Shown: positions 19,297-28,276, counted from the stretch's first letter. The stretch is DNA of 64,000 bases from Undibacterium sp. 5I1 (GCF_034314085.1 NZ_JAVIWI010000001.1:3658001-3722000); one strand, 5' to 3'. The notes: generated by a model from the sequence alone, not told the origin. Numbers and translations: made by a program.

Positions 19297-19386
19297 TAAT
19301 ATACTCCCCACCATTTTTGTAAAATATGGCCTATTGTCCAGACTTTACTTGGACAATTAAATATACTTGATGGGAGTATATTTAAT
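19297..19386 (+). repeat. ATACTCCCC/GAGTAT intergenic element, copy 4 (best-preserved)
   Basis: TTAATATACTCCCC, a spacer, a perfect ATTGTCCA...TGGACAAT hairpin, TTAAATATACTTGATGGGAGTATATTTAA. The outer arms also pair with each other. It is in the 19101-19510 gap between divergent genes, so it is not tied to transcript ends there. Confidence 0.75.
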
Positions 19387-19510
19387 TTGTGAGCCAGGCT
19401 TGCCAAATAACGATGCGAAAAGTGCGTAGTTTTGCTAGCCGCCTTGGGCAATCCTCAAATCTGACACAACAATCCCATCCTGTTCAACGTCTTTCCACTA
19501 AAATGCGGCT

Positions 19511-20512
19511 ATGCCCAGCCTACAACTTAAACCGCTCAGCTTTGCCGTCCGCGCCAATTTGTACACGCACTTAGCCGCGATGGAAAAAGCCGGCTTGCCT
19601 ACCGACAAAGCGTATGGCTTGCTGGAATTGCCGGCACCAGCGCAAAGCCGGGTCGTTGCGATGCGCAAACTGCTGGCGCGTGGCAAAGATATTCCGGTAG
19701 CCGGACAACAGTCAGGTTTATTCAGCGATCTGGAGGTGCATTTGCTCCGCGCCGCTACCAGCGCAGGTAGTCCCGCAACGATGTACCGGCGGCTGGCCGA
19801 TACGTACACCGAAAAAGATCGTCTCAGCAAAGCGGTTAAATCACGCTTAAAACTGCCGCTGATGATTTTAGGTTTATCGTTATTGATCCAACCTCTACCC
19901 GCCTTAGTGGCAGGCAGCCTGACAGGCGGAGGCTATGTCTGGAGCGTAGTGCGGCCATTTCTGGCAATCGGCATAGGCGCTGTGTGTTTTAAAAAATTCC
20001 ACCACTGGCTGCAAACTGCATCAGCATCACCACTGCGTGAATGCATAGAAAAAACGCTAACCAAAATCCCCTTATTTGGCGCGATGCATGTGCGGCGCAA
20101 TGCCAGAGATTTTTTTGAAAGTCTGGGCTTGATGCTGGAAGCAGGTCTGCCGATGTTTGAGGCATTGCCCAAAGCCTTTAAGACCATCAGCAATCAATTG
20201 ATACGGGCAGACTTTGCCAGGATTCTTGCCAGCATGCAGCAAGGCGCTACCCTCGCCTATGCGCTAGAAAATTGTATTTATATCGGCAATCCGCAAGTGA
20301 TTAGTCTGGTCCAGACTGGTGAAGCTAGCGGTACTTTGCCAGAAATGCTGTTACGCCACGCCGCGATGGAGACGGCGTCTTTGTCACATTTCCAGCAACA
20401 GGCGGCCGATTGGGCGCCACGGATTGTGTACGGCGCAATCATGCTGTGGATGGCGTATAGCATTTTACAAAGCAAAGCGTTTATGCCCAACGTACCCAAA
20501 GACCTAGCATGA
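19511..20512 (+). CDS. type II secretion / type IV pilus inner-membrane protein-like (GspF/PilC family)
   Basis: The protein has 333 residues. It has the T2SSF helical repeat: a first half with YTHLAAMEKAGLPTDKAYGLL, and a second half with RNARDFFESLGLMLEAGLPMFEALPKA and FARILASMQQGATLAYALEN, plus LVQTGEASGTLPEML, the typical GE-x-GxLpe-L motif. Three membrane segments are at about 115-130, 140-160 and near the C-terminus. GspF and PilC are the platform proteins of type II secretion and type IV pili. No other secretion gene is next to it, so it is an orphan, and it is shorter than standard GspF (about 400 residues). Confidence 0.85.
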   Translation: MPSLQLKPLSFAVRANLYTHLAAMEKAGLPTDKAYGLLELPAPAQSRVVAMRKLLARGKDIPVAGQQSGLFSDLEVHLLRAATSAGSPATMYRRLADTYTEKDRLSKAVKSRLKLPLMILGLSLLIQPLPALVAGSLTGGGYVWSVVRPFLAIGIGAVCFKKFHHWLQTASASPLRECIEKTLTKIPLFGAMHVRRNARDFFESLGLMLEAGLPMFEALPKAFKTISNQLIRADFARILASMQQGATLAYALENCIYIGNPQVISLVQTGEASGTLPEMLLRHAAMETASLSHFQQQAADWAPRIVYGAIMLWMAYSILQSKAFMPNVPKDLA

Positions 20513-20615
20513 ACTTGGGCTGCACTTAGCATCAGCTTGTCACGACGTAAGTCTCTTTTTACAGAATACTGCGTCAAGTCCGCTACATCGTCATACTTAT
20601 TTATATTGAAGGCTT

Positions 20616-21335
20616 ATGTCCAGATCTATCCTCATTGTTGAAGACGAAAAAGCGATTGCTGACAATGTAGCCTATGCGCTCGCCACCGATGGCTTTACGC
20701 CACACCACGTCACTTTGGGGCAAAATGCGTTGGATTTATTATCCTCGCCAAATTCACCCGCACCCGCTTTGATCGTGCTGGATATCGGCTTGCCCGACAT
20801 GAGCGGCTTCGATGTCTGCCGCCGCTTGCGCCAGTTTTCAAACCAATCTTCCAACATACCGGTGATTTTTTTAACTGCGCGCAGTGATGAAATTGACCGC
20901 ATCGTGGGGCTAGAAATGGGCGCAGATGATTACGTCACAAAACCATTTTCACCAAGGGAGCTAGTAGCCCGCATCCGTGCCGTGTTGCGCCGTCTGGAAG
21001 CGGGTCATACACAAATCCTCAAAGAGAGCGGCACACAGAATCATACCGACCGTTTTCAAGTGCGACCAGCAGAAGGGCGGATTATGTATCTCGGTCAAAG
21101 TCTCCCTCTCACTCGCTATGAATACCTGCTGTTAAAAACCTTTATCGATCATCCGGGGCAATTATTTTCTCGTGCGCAGTTGATGGATATGGTCTGGACA
21201 GACGCCAGCGATACCTTAGAGCGTACGGTCGATGCGCATGTGAAGTCGGTGCGCGCCAAGCTGCGCCTGATCGCCCCAGAAGATGATCCGATACAAACCC
21301 ATCGTGGCATGGGTTATAGCTTTTCAAGCCTATGA
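20616..21335 (+). CDS. creB: two-component response regulator, CreB-like
   Basis: The protein has 239 residues: a receiver domain (SILIVEDEKAIADN, phospho-acceptor Asp in IVLDIGLPDMSGFDV, Lys in YVTKPFSPREL) then an OmpR/PhoB-type winged helix (LTRYEYLLLKTFIDHPGQLFSR, ERTVDAHVKSVRAKL). The gene order creB-creC-creD and the CreC-like kinase after it support CreB. In enterobacteria and Pseudomonas, CreBC responds to metabolic and cell-wall stress and controls creD and beta-lactamases. The 3' end overlaps creC by 4 bp. Confidence 0.88.
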   Translation: MSRSILIVEDEKAIADNVAYALATDGFTPHHVTLGQNALDLLSSPNSPAPALIVLDIGLPDMSGFDVCRRLRQFSNQSSNIPVIFLTARSDEIDRIVGLEMGADDYVTKPFSPRELVARIRAVLRRLEAGHTQILKESGTQNHTDRFQVRPAEGRIMYLGQSLPLTRYEYLLLKTFIDHPGQLFSRAQLMDMVWTDASDTLERTVDAHVKSVRAKLRLIAPEDDPIQTHRGMGYSFSSL

Positions 21336-22762
21336 AAATCGGGTTACGAATACTATTCGGCTACTTTTTAGTCGTCGGTCTTGCGGCATGGTTTGTACTA
21401 AATGTGTTTGTAGAAGAAGTCAAACCCGGTGTCCGTGCGACACTGGAAGATACCTTAGTCGATACCGCACAATTGCTGGCGCAGCTAGTGGCCGAAGATG
21501 TCAAAGCTGGCGATTTGCCGCACGCTGCCTTAATCGGCAGATTACAGAACCATGTACATCGTAGTGTCGATGTCAACATCAGCGGCGTCCAGAAAGCAAC
21601 GCTGGATTATCGTATTTATATTACGGATATCCATGGCATCGTCGTGTTTGACTCGGACAATAAAGATGTCGGCAAAGACTATTCGCGCTGGAATGATGTG
21701 TACCTGACTTTGCAGGGCAAATACGGTGCGCGTAATACGCTCGCTGATCCGGCAGATAACAATTCCAACGTAATGCATGTTGCGGCGCCTATTTTGGACG
21801 GCGGACGCATTATTGGAGCACTCACAGTCGCTAAACCCATCTCTACCATCACACCATTTATCGAACGTAGTCAACGTAAGATTTTGCGCCGCAGTGGCTG
21901 GCTGATTCTAGGCTCTTTACTGATCGGCATAGGATTCTCGTTCTGGCTCAGCCATTCTTTACGCACATTACAACGCTACGCTAGCAGCGTAGAAAACGAC
22001 GAAAAAGTCAGCCTGCCAAAACTGGGAGATAACGAAATCGGTGCCCTTGGCCGCGCCTTAGAATCCATGCGTAACAAGCTGGAAGGCAAACAATATGTAG
22101 AACAACTGATGCACACTCTGGCGCACGAATTAAAAAGCCCGATTGCCGCCATACAAGGTTCGGCCGAACTGCTAACAGAAACAATGCCAGAAGCAGACCG
22201 ACAGCATTTTTTGCGCAATATCATCGAACAAAACCAACGTCAGAAGCAACTGATCGACAAACTATTAGCCCTGATCAAAATTGAAAAACAGCAGATACTC
22301 GATAGTGTCAGCAAGATTGATTTACCCGATCTGATAACACAAGTGCAGGCGGATGCCAGCACCCGTCTGACGGAAAAATTACTGCAATTGAGGTTAGATG
22401 TGCCCGCAATCACCGTAATGGGCGATGCCCTACTATTGCGCCAGGCTATCGGTAATTTGCTCGATAACGCCATCGCTTTTTCTCCTTCTGGTAGCACTAT
22501 CATTATTGATGTCAGCCAACAAAAAGAGACGATACAAATCCAAGTAAAAGATCATGGTGCAGGCATACCTGACTACGCTATGGCACGCATTTTTGAGCGA
22601 TTTTATTCATTGGAAAGACCAGATGCAGCCAAGAGTACAGGCTTAGGTTTACCGTTTGTACGTGAGGTTGCTTTATTACATGGCGGGAGCGTGACTGTCA
22701 GCAATCGTACTGATGGTGGGGTTTGTGCTTGTTTGAGTTTTCCAGATCAATACTTGCATTAA
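21332..22762 (+). CDS. creC: two-component sensor histidine kinase, CreC-like
   Basis: The protein has 476 residues. An N-terminal membrane helix is followed by a periplasmic sensor region (starting FVEEVKPGVRATLEDTLVDTAQLLA, as in CreC), then a second helix at about 190-210 and HAMP. The dimerisation domain has the phospho-His in LAHELKSPIAAIQG at about residue 264. The ATP-binding domain shows NLLDNAIAFS, DHGAGIP and GLGLPFV. It would phosphorylate the adjacent CreB. It is intact, while its usual output gene creD is interrupted. Confidence 0.9.
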   Translation: MKIGLRILFGYFLVVGLAAWFVLNVFVEEVKPGVRATLEDTLVDTAQLLAQLVAEDVKAGDLPHAALIGRLQNHVHRSVDVNISGVQKATLDYRIYITDIHGIVVFDSDNKDVGKDYSRWNDVYLTLQGKYGARNTLADPADNNSNVMHVAAPILDGGRIIGALTVAKPISTITPFIERSQRKILRRSGWLILGSLLIGIGFSFWLSHSLRTLQRYASSVENDEKVSLPKLGDNEIGALGRALESMRNKLEGKQYVEQLMHTLAHELKSPIAAIQGSAELLTETMPEADRQHFLRNIIEQNQRQKQLIDKLLALIKIEKQQILDSVSKIDLPDLITQVQADASTRLTEKLLQLRLDVPAITVMGDALLLRQAIGNLLDNAIAFSPSGSTIIIDVSQQKETIQIQVKDHGAGIPDYAMARIFERFYSLERPDAAKSTGLGLPFVREVALLHGGSVTVSNRTDGGVCACLSFPDQYLH

Positions 22763-22945
22763 TTTTGTAATAGCAATACATCGCTTTAGATATCACATTA
22801 GCTAATTACCGAAAGTCCGCACTTAGGCATTAAATATCTAATTGAATGAAAAGATATAAAGAATTCATTTTTCACTTCACACAAAACGCATCAATAACGC
22901 ACACAAGTTTTTTACAGTAGCAACTCCCTCAACCCAGAGTCTTCT

Positions 22946-24337
22946 ATGCAAAAAACTTTACTCTTCAAGGCCATTATCGTCGTTGTTTTGATGCTGTTGA
23001 TTGGCGTACCTCTCATGATGATCGAATCGACCATTGCCGAGCGGATGCGCTTTCGTGATGACGCAGTCAGAAGTATTGCAGCCGATTCTGTCAGCGAACA
23101 AACTTTATTGGGGCCTGTACTGACCTTACCTTATAGCGAAATGTATGAGGAAGAAGAAATTGATGTGGCGACTAAAAAATCGGTGGTGCGCAAATATTCG
23201 TTGGCTCATCAAGTATTTGTCTATCCCAACACTCTGAATATCAAAGGGGTGATCGACACAGATCGTCGTTATCGCGGCATCCACAAGGTACTGGTCTACA
23301 GCGGTCAACATGCAATCTCTGGCGATTTTGTATTGCCATTGCTGGAGAGTCTACCCAAAGATAAACTTGCGTCACACATCAAAATGGGAACACCTTACAT
23401 CTCACTTGGTTTGAGCGATACACGCGGCTTACATAATTTTCCAAGATTAAACTGGGGCGAGAAATATTATGAATTTAAACAAGAGAGCAAGCTACGTTCA
23501 CTACAAACGGGTTTGCATGCGCCGCTGGATGTGATGGAGTTACAAACGCCAGAGGCAATCAAATTTAGTCTGGATCTGGCGATTGACGGTATTGAGCGTA
23601 TGTGCTTTGTCCCGATTGCGAAGAATAATCAAATCAGTATTGCGTCTAAATGGCCTCATCCTCAATTTGGCGGCCGCTTTTTACCTTCGCCCAAAGATCG
23701 CAAGATAGATCAAAACGGATTTGTTGCCACATGGAATATATCGGCCCTATCCAGCAGTGCACAACAACAAATGGGCATGCGCGAAGCAGGTACGTCGACC
23801 GGACAAAATGCAGCCTATGGCAATACAAGCTTAACGGCCTTTTTAGATAGTTTTAGCGTCGCTTTTATTGAGCCAGTTAATGTGTATTCTCAAGCGGATA
23901 GAGCGATCAAATAGGGCCTGTTGTTTGTGGCGCTGACGTTTGCCGCTTTCTTTTTGTTTGAAGTGCTCAAGCAATTACCAATTCATCCGGTGCAATACAC
24001 CTTGGTTGGTCTGGCACTCACCGTGTTCTTTTTATTGCTGGTGAGCTTGTCGGAGCATATGAGTTTTGTACATTCCTATCTGCTGGCGAGCGGTGCTTGC
24101 ATTTTACTGATCGGTTTTTATCTGAGCCATGTTTTACGCAGCTGGAAGCGCGGCATGGGATTTGGCAGCGGCCTGACCTTGCTGTACGGCGTCTTATTTG
24201 GCCTGCTGCAATCAGAAAGTAATGCGCTAATTATGGGTAGCATTTTATTGTTCAGCGTACTCTCAGCGATCATGGTGATTACTCGCAAAGTTGACTGGTA
24301 TCAGTTGGGTAAATCTTCTGTGGTGATACCTGGCTAA
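22946..24337 (+). pseudogene. creD: creD, inner-membrane protein, interrupted by an in-frame amber codon
   Basis: The reading frame from 22946 encodes an N-terminal membrane helix (IIVVVLMLLIGVPLMMI), then the large periplasmic CreD domain with RPxP-like LLGPVLTLPYSE. It stops at TAG 23912-23914 after ADRAIK. The same frame then continues at once with GLLFVALTFAAFFLFE and three to four more membrane helices up to 24337, all typical CreD C-terminus. CreD proteins have a Tyr between these, so one base changed TAT or TAC to TAG. Full length would be 463 residues, close to the E. coli protein. It is either a pseudogene, a readthrough product or a base-call error. Confidence 0.85.
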
Positions 24338-24370
24338 TTGTCTGAAGATCAAAAGAGAAGTTCAAAAATA

Positions 24371-24438
24371 AGAGGTCCAATATTTATAAGGCTTAACAGG
24401 CAATTTCATGCCAGCAAGTCCGTTTTTATTGGACCTCT
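24371..24438. promoter_or_regulatory. 12-bp perfect inverted repeat upstream of a membrane protein gene
   Basis: AGAGGTCCAATA (24371-24382) and TATTGGACCTCT (24427-24438) are exact complements around a 44-bp loop. The gap between creD and the 24464 gene holds nothing else. It may be two operator half sites or a leader hairpin; there is no T-tract. Confidence 0.45.
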
Positions 24439-24463
24439 CCCCCACTTAAATATGGGATTGAAA

Positions 24464-24862
24464 ATGAAAATCTGGTTACTTCGCTCTTTCCGGCATGCAG
24501 CATGGGCACCGTTGAGTGTCTTTGCGTTTTACGCTATTGTAGCAAAAGGCTTTAATGCTTATCTTATTTATCCGTGGTTAGACATGCCTACACATTTTTT
24601 TGGGGGCATGGCTATTACTTATTTTTATTTGATTACAGCGAGCTATTCGCAAGTCTTTATCGAGCCGATTCCCAGAATAATTCAACTTATTCTGCCATTG
24701 AGCTTGACGACGGTAACCGCTGTCGTCTGGGAATTTTGGGAGTATTTGTCAGATGTAATTTTGGGTACGAAAATGAACTTAGGCGTTTCAGACACGCTGT
24801 CGGATTTATTTTTCGGATTGTTTGGCGCTTGTTTTTTGATGGCGGTTTTGCGTAAGTCCTAA
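24464..24862 (+). CDS. small membrane protein of unknown function
   Basis: The start is taken as ATG 24464, after GGGATTGAAA; another ATG at 24452 is possible, and the open frame starts earlier without support. The protein has about 132 residues. Four hydrophobic segments are visible, with LDMPTHFFGGMAITYFYL in the first third and VVWEFWEYLSDVILGTKMNLGVSDTLSDLFFGLFGA in the second half. Asp and His pairs inside hydrophobic stretches (DMPTHFFGG, DTLSDL) recall the DUF2238/YjdF-type membrane families, but I cannot place it firmly. Confidence 0.6.
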   Translation: MKIWLLRSFRHAAWAPLSVFAFYAIVAKGFNAYLIYPWLDMPTHFFGGMAITYFYLITASYSQVFIEPIPRIIQLILPLSLTTVTAVVWEFWEYLSDVILGTKMNLGVSDTLSDLFFGLFGACFLMAVLRKS

Positions 24863-24957
24863 ATATGAAACACCAGCACAAGATTGGTTACACGTGCTGG
24901 TGTTCAAATTGAAGATTAAATTGCCACTACGTTGGCGACGACTTTAAAACTTGACCT

Positions 24958-26607
24958 CTAACGCTTTATTTCACTAAACGCATCGCCTGTTTTCCATGTC
25001 GCCATGCCAGCGGCGTTTGCCACCGCATAACCAAGATTCAGCGTAAATTGTGCCTGCTGCACCATGCCGGATAAATCCCAGTTAGGGTCGTAGCGGTCAG
25101 TTTCTTGATGGTAGTGTTTGGTGAAGTTATGCATGACGCTATTCGAGACTTGATCATTTTTTTCAAATTCAAAATGTCCGTCGCCCGAGAAAACGGCAGA
25201 GCCTACGTTGAATGCCGGTATGCCAGCACGGGCGAAGTTGAAGTGATCTGCGCGGAAAAAACTTCCTGATAAATCTGGCACTCGCGGTGCCAGATGCATG
25301 CCCATTTTTTTGGCAACCACGGCGGCGGTTTGGTTCAGGCTGCTGTGCTCGCTGCCAGCCACGCCGATATCCAGTGTTTTGCCGACAAAGTTCATACTGT
25401 CCAGATTTAAATCAGCACTAGTTTTTGCCAGCGGCCATAGCGGGTTTTTGACATAGGCAGCGCTGCCCAGCAAGTATTGCTCTTCAGCGCAAGGCCATAA
25501 AAAAATCAAAGTACGACGGGCAGGGTGCTCAACCGCGGCTTGTGCCATGGCGATCAGTGAGGCCGCACCGGAGGCATTATCAATTGCACCGTTCCAGATG
25601 TGATCTGCTTTTTCAGTGCCGGAGGCGGCGATCTTGCCCAGATGGTCCCAGTGAGCGGAATAGATCACGGCTTCTTCTTTCAGCTTGGGATCGGTACCCG
25701 GCACCATGCCGACGACGTTGAATTGTTCTACCTTACGCACAGTAGTTTTCAAATCCACTTGTGCTATTGCGTTGATGATGACCGGTTGGAAATCACGGCT
25801 CTCTGCTTTGGCGCGCAAGGCATCCAGATCTTGACCCGCAGCGCTAAACAAGGCTTTGGCGGTATCGTCATGCAGCCAGCCTTCAATCGGATTGCCAGCA
25901 CCGTCCAGATGGAAGCGTTCGTGACTAAAACTATTCACCGGCACGCTCCAGCCATAGGAGGCTGACGGCGTAGTGTGGATCAGCAAAACGCCTGAGGCAC
26001 CTTCGCGCAAAGCTTGTTCGTATTTATATGTCCAGCGGCCGTAGTAAGTGAGCGATTTTCCGCCAAAACGGTTTGGTTCCTCGGCGGTGGGTTGCGGATC
26101 GTTGACCATCATGATCAGCAACTTGCCTTTGACATCGACGTTTTTATAGTCGTTCCAACGTTCTTCTTCAGAGCGGATGCCGTAGCCTACAAAAACCACG
26201 GGTGCGTTAAAAGCGATATTGCTTTGGTTGCCACCCGTGCCGTACACCGCTTGCGTGCCAAATTCGGTTTTCATGATCTTGCCACTAACCTCAAACTGCA
26301 GGCTGCTAGTGGGCTGGGCGGTGACGCCTACTAAGGGCACGGATTGGCGATAAGTGTTGCCGGATAAGGGTTTTAAGCCAATGGCGGCGGCTTGGGTTTC
26401 CAGATAACGCACCGCTAGATCGCCACCGCGCTGGCCGGTGCCGCGACCTTCCAGTAAATCATCTGCCAGAAAAGCCAGATGGGCGCGTAAGGGCGCTTCT
26501 TTGATTGTTTGTGCCTGGGTGGAGATCGCTGTTATGGATAAGACGACAAGCGTTGTGCTGCATAAACCCGCGCGCAAAAACGCCACGGGGAATTTAAAAT
26601 TGATCAT
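24958..26607 (-). CDS. secreted M28-family metallopeptidase with PA domain
   Basis: The protein has 549 residues. A signal peptide (about 1-33, ending STQAQT) is followed by HLAFLADDLLEGRGTGQRGGDLAVRYLE, the standard N-terminus of this subgroup. A protease-associated insert covers about 135-280. Metal ligands appear in YSAHWDHLG, GAIDNASGAASL, CAEEQYLLGS, LNLDSMN and, near the end, HNFTKHYHQETD. It is expected to trim peptides in the periplasm. It is a separate subfamily from the 9497 peptidase: longer, with the PA insert and without a FnIII-like tail. Confidence 0.93.
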   Translation of the reverse strand: MINFKFPVAFLRAGLCSTTLVVLSITAISTQAQTIKEAPLRAHLAFLADDLLEGRGTGQRGGDLAVRYLETQAAAIGLKPLSGNTYRQSVPLVGVTAQPTSSLQFEVSGKIMKTEFGTQAVYGTGGNQSNIAFNAPVVFVGYGIRSEEERWNDYKNVDVKGKLLIMMVNDPQPTAEEPNRFGGKSLTYYGRWTYKYEQALREGASGVLLIHTTPSASYGWSVPVNSFSHERFHLDGAGNPIEGWLHDDTAKALFSAAGQDLDALRAKAESRDFQPVIINAIAQVDLKTTVRKVEQFNVVGMVPGTDPKLKEEAVIYSAHWDHLGKIAASGTEKADHIWNGAIDNASGAASLIAMAQAAVEHPARRTLIFLWPCAEEQYLLGSAAYVKNPLWPLAKTSADLNLDSMNFVGKTLDIGVAGSEHSSLNQTAAVVAKKMGMHLAPRVPDLSGSFFRADHFNFARAGIPAFNVGSAVFSGDGHFEFEKNDQVSNSVMHNFTKHYHQETDRYDPNWDLSGMVQQAQFTLNLGYAVANAAGMATWKTGDAFSEIKR

Positions 26608-26702
26608 TAAAACCTCGTGGCGTTTTCTATTGTGTTGCTATTTTCTTGCTGCTTAATTGCGGCTTAATTTTTGTTGCAGACCGATAGGGTCTGCTAACAT
26701 TT

Positions 26703-27017
26703 TTAGGCGAATTTATCCAGGAATGCAGCCAGATGTTTTGCACGTGCATGAGCTTCTTCTACACTCGCAGATTTTTCAGAATGTGTCAGCATCGAGCTAG
26801 TCAGCAATGTCACGAAAGAGCGATCCAGAGCTTTGCGTGCTGCGGACATTTGTTGTGCAATACCATCACAATCATCAGGCTCAGCGGCTTTGGCGATCAG
26901 CTTTTGGATGCCACGTAACTGACCTTCTACCCGCGCCAGTCTATGCAACAAATCTTTTTTCTGTTGGTCGGTTAATGCTGTGCCTTGAACGATCTTTAGC
27001 GGGGGAGTATCTGCCAT
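26703..27017 (-). CDS. CsoR/RcnR-family metal-sensing or persulfide-sensing repressor
   Basis: The protein has 104 residues and the all-helical CsoR fold: KKDLLHRLARVEGQLRGIQKLI, then a Cys in PDDCDGIAQQMSAARKALDRS. In CsoR, RcnR and FrmR the next ligand is a His 25 residues after this Cys; here that place is Ser, while a His is found 29 residues after it (MLTHSE), matching the second ligand position. That set is neither classical copper nor nickel. AGGAG precedes the ATG by 7 bp. No efflux gene is next to it, so its target lies elsewhere or it regulates itself. Confidence 0.85.
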   Translation of the reverse strand: MADTPPLKIVQGTALTDQQKKDLLHRLARVEGQLRGIQKLIAKAAEPDDCDGIAQQMSAARKALDRSFVTLLTSSMLTHSEKSASVEEAHARAKHLAAFLDKFA

Positions 27018-27067
27018 GGTGTTGCTCCTGTGATGAATTAAATTGGGGGATTACAATAAATATACTT

Positions 27068-27083
27068 ATACCCTACTGAGTAT
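27068..27083. promoter_or_regulatory. candidate CsoR-family operator
   Basis: ATACCC-TACT-GAGTAT is a near-palindrome with C- and G-containing arms, the pattern bound by CsoR-family repressors. It begins 51 bp upstream of the repressor start codon. The sequence also resembles the right arm of the ATACTCCCC elements. Confidence 0.5.
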
Positions 27084-27272
27084 CGTACAACATTTAAATC
27101 CTGAAGTGCAATCAATTCGGCTTAAATAAGCGGAAATTAGCGTTTTTTTTGCTTATAAAGTAGGCAGATACCAGACAGACGTGAGGCAAAACAACAGCAA
27201 GCGTAGCTTGCGTCCGTTTACACGGCGTACCGCTTCACCGAATATATTCACTTTCTAAGCCGTTCGCTATTC

Positions 27273-27296
27273 CATCATTGGTGCGAGTGACGCACC
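27273..27296. repeat. ATTGGTGCG-x-ACGCACC direct repeat, left copy
   Basis: CATCATTGGTGCG then GACGCACC: a 24-bp block with two mismatches to 28875-28898. It contains a GGTGCG/CGCACC hairpin. The two copies flank the cassette array and the integrase stub. A third related hairpin (GGTGCGCTATGCGCACC) is at about 28817. Confidence 0.5.
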
Positions 27297-27302
27297 GATC
27301 TT

Positions 27303-27446
27303 CGCTGGCAAGACAGCCTGAAGGTCGGCAACGTAACCAGTTAGGTGATGAAAAATGTGTCGAAGGACAACGTATTTGTTTGGCTGCAAGCGGTGTATAA
27401 AAAAGGTAATGTCGGCCTTGCGAGCTATTTCTTGCACTGCGCTTGA
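27303..27446 (+). pseudogene. fragment of an M28 peptidase gene (C-terminal FnIII-like end)
   Basis: Translation gives RWQDSLKVGNVTS, a stop, then VMKNVSKDNVFVWLQAVYKKGN and ends at TGA 27444-27446. This closely matches the last 47 codons of the peptidase gene at 9497-10900 (HSLDVGNVTSYTMKNVSKDN...). It is on the opposite strand to that gene. Nothing of the catalytic domain remains. Its 5' edge lies right after the 27273-27296 repeat. The gap 27018-27760 holds this fragment, the repeat, the operator and the degenerate attC; I see nothing in 27450-27640. Confidence 0.75.
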
Positions 27447-27640
27447 GTGACTTATTAGTTTTCCATTGCAGCAACACCAAGTTTCTGCCGAAGGAAATAG
27501 GTACTAATAAGTCCGCGTAATCGTACGCATGTTAGTCGTTAGCATGTGCAGCAGGAAGCGAGTACACGGCGATAGTTGCGCATGGCTTAGATCTCAGTTT
27601 TAAGTAATCAGTCAGGTTTGCATGCGTACGATTACGCTGT

Positions 27641-27726
27641 GCTAATCGCACCTACGCTGGCTGCGCGGAGCTTTATCGTGCAGCGTCCAGCGACCGAAGG
27701 GAGCTGCCTTGACCGCAGTGTTAGGC
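27641..27726 (-). other. degenerate attC site after the GNAT cassette
   Basis: GTTAGGC (27720-27726) is a good core site at the cassette-gene side. GCTAATC near 27641 may be the decayed opposite core. The interior contains GCTGCGCGGAGC, CAGCGTCCAGCG and GAGCTGC segments able to pair. The stop codon of the GNAT gene lies 35 bp before the core. Confidence 0.5.
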
Positions 27727-27760
27727 TGCACTATGCCCATGGGTTTGGTGGTCGAGGTCT

Positions 27761-28201
27761 CTACTCGGAGAGATAGTGCCTTAGCAGTGGATTGTCCCAT
27801 TCACTGCGGTAGTTACGAGGATCAACGTAAGTTTCAAATCCGTGAAGACGACAAAGAGCCTCTCCTTTGGCGGACGTGCACTCAACGTGGACGTACTTGG
27901 CTCCGAGCCCACGCAGCGTTTCCACCGCCGCAAGCAGCAACTTAGAGCCAAACCCTTGACCTCTAGCGGATCGTTCCACTTCAATAATGTGAACGTCACC
28001 GCCATCTGTGAACATTTGGAAGACAGCAAAGCCGATGACTTTTCCTTCTGCGATGGCGCAAAACCCCTCGCCGGAAGCAAACGATTTTTCAATAACGTTC
28101 CTGTTGCAGTAGAACCCCGTTCCGCCTAGCTCCTTTTCAGTCTTGAGCCATGCGAGAACTTCTGCAAAATGGTTCGTGTTAGCGGGTTCAATACAGACCA
28201 C
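27761..28201 (-). CDS. GNAT-family N-acetyltransferase (integron cassette)
   Basis: The protein has 146 residues, starting at GTG 28201. The acetyl-CoA-binding motif A is VERSARGQGFGSKLLLAAVETLRGLG at about residue 80, followed by VHVECTSAKGEALCRLHGFETYVDPR, the usual motif B region. It would transfer an acetyl group from acetyl-CoA to an amine on a small molecule or protein; the substrate is unknown. It lies between two attC sites in the orientation reading away from attI, so it is the second cassette of the right array. Confidence 0.85.
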   Translation of the reverse strand: MVCIEPANTNHFAEVLAWLKTEKELGGTGFYCNRNVIEKSFASGEGFCAIAEGKVIGFAVFQMFTDGGDVHIIEVERSARGQGFGSKLLLAAVETLRGLGAKYVHVECTSAKGEALCRLHGFETYVDPRNYRSEWDNPLLRHYLSE

Positions 28202-28219
28202 GATGCCCCCTTCTGTTCA

Positions 28220-28276
28220 GCCTAACGCTGGAGTTAAGCGGCGGCGAAGCCGTCCGCCTTGAACGAGATGTTAGGC
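28220..28276 (-). other. attC recombination site (57 bp)
   Basis: GCCTAAC (28220-28226) and GTTAGGC (28270-28276) are perfect complementary core sites, and the inner part pairs through GGCGG...CCGTCCGCC and TTAAG...CTTGAA. The size and symmetry match the classic 59- to 60-base element. It marks the 3' end of the first cassette of the right array. Confidence 0.92.

Noticed and set aside
22871..22880. TTCACTTCAC in front of creD as a CreB binding site
   Set aside because: The known enterobacterial cre tag is TTCAC-N6-TTCAC. Here the two halves touch, so the spacing is wrong.
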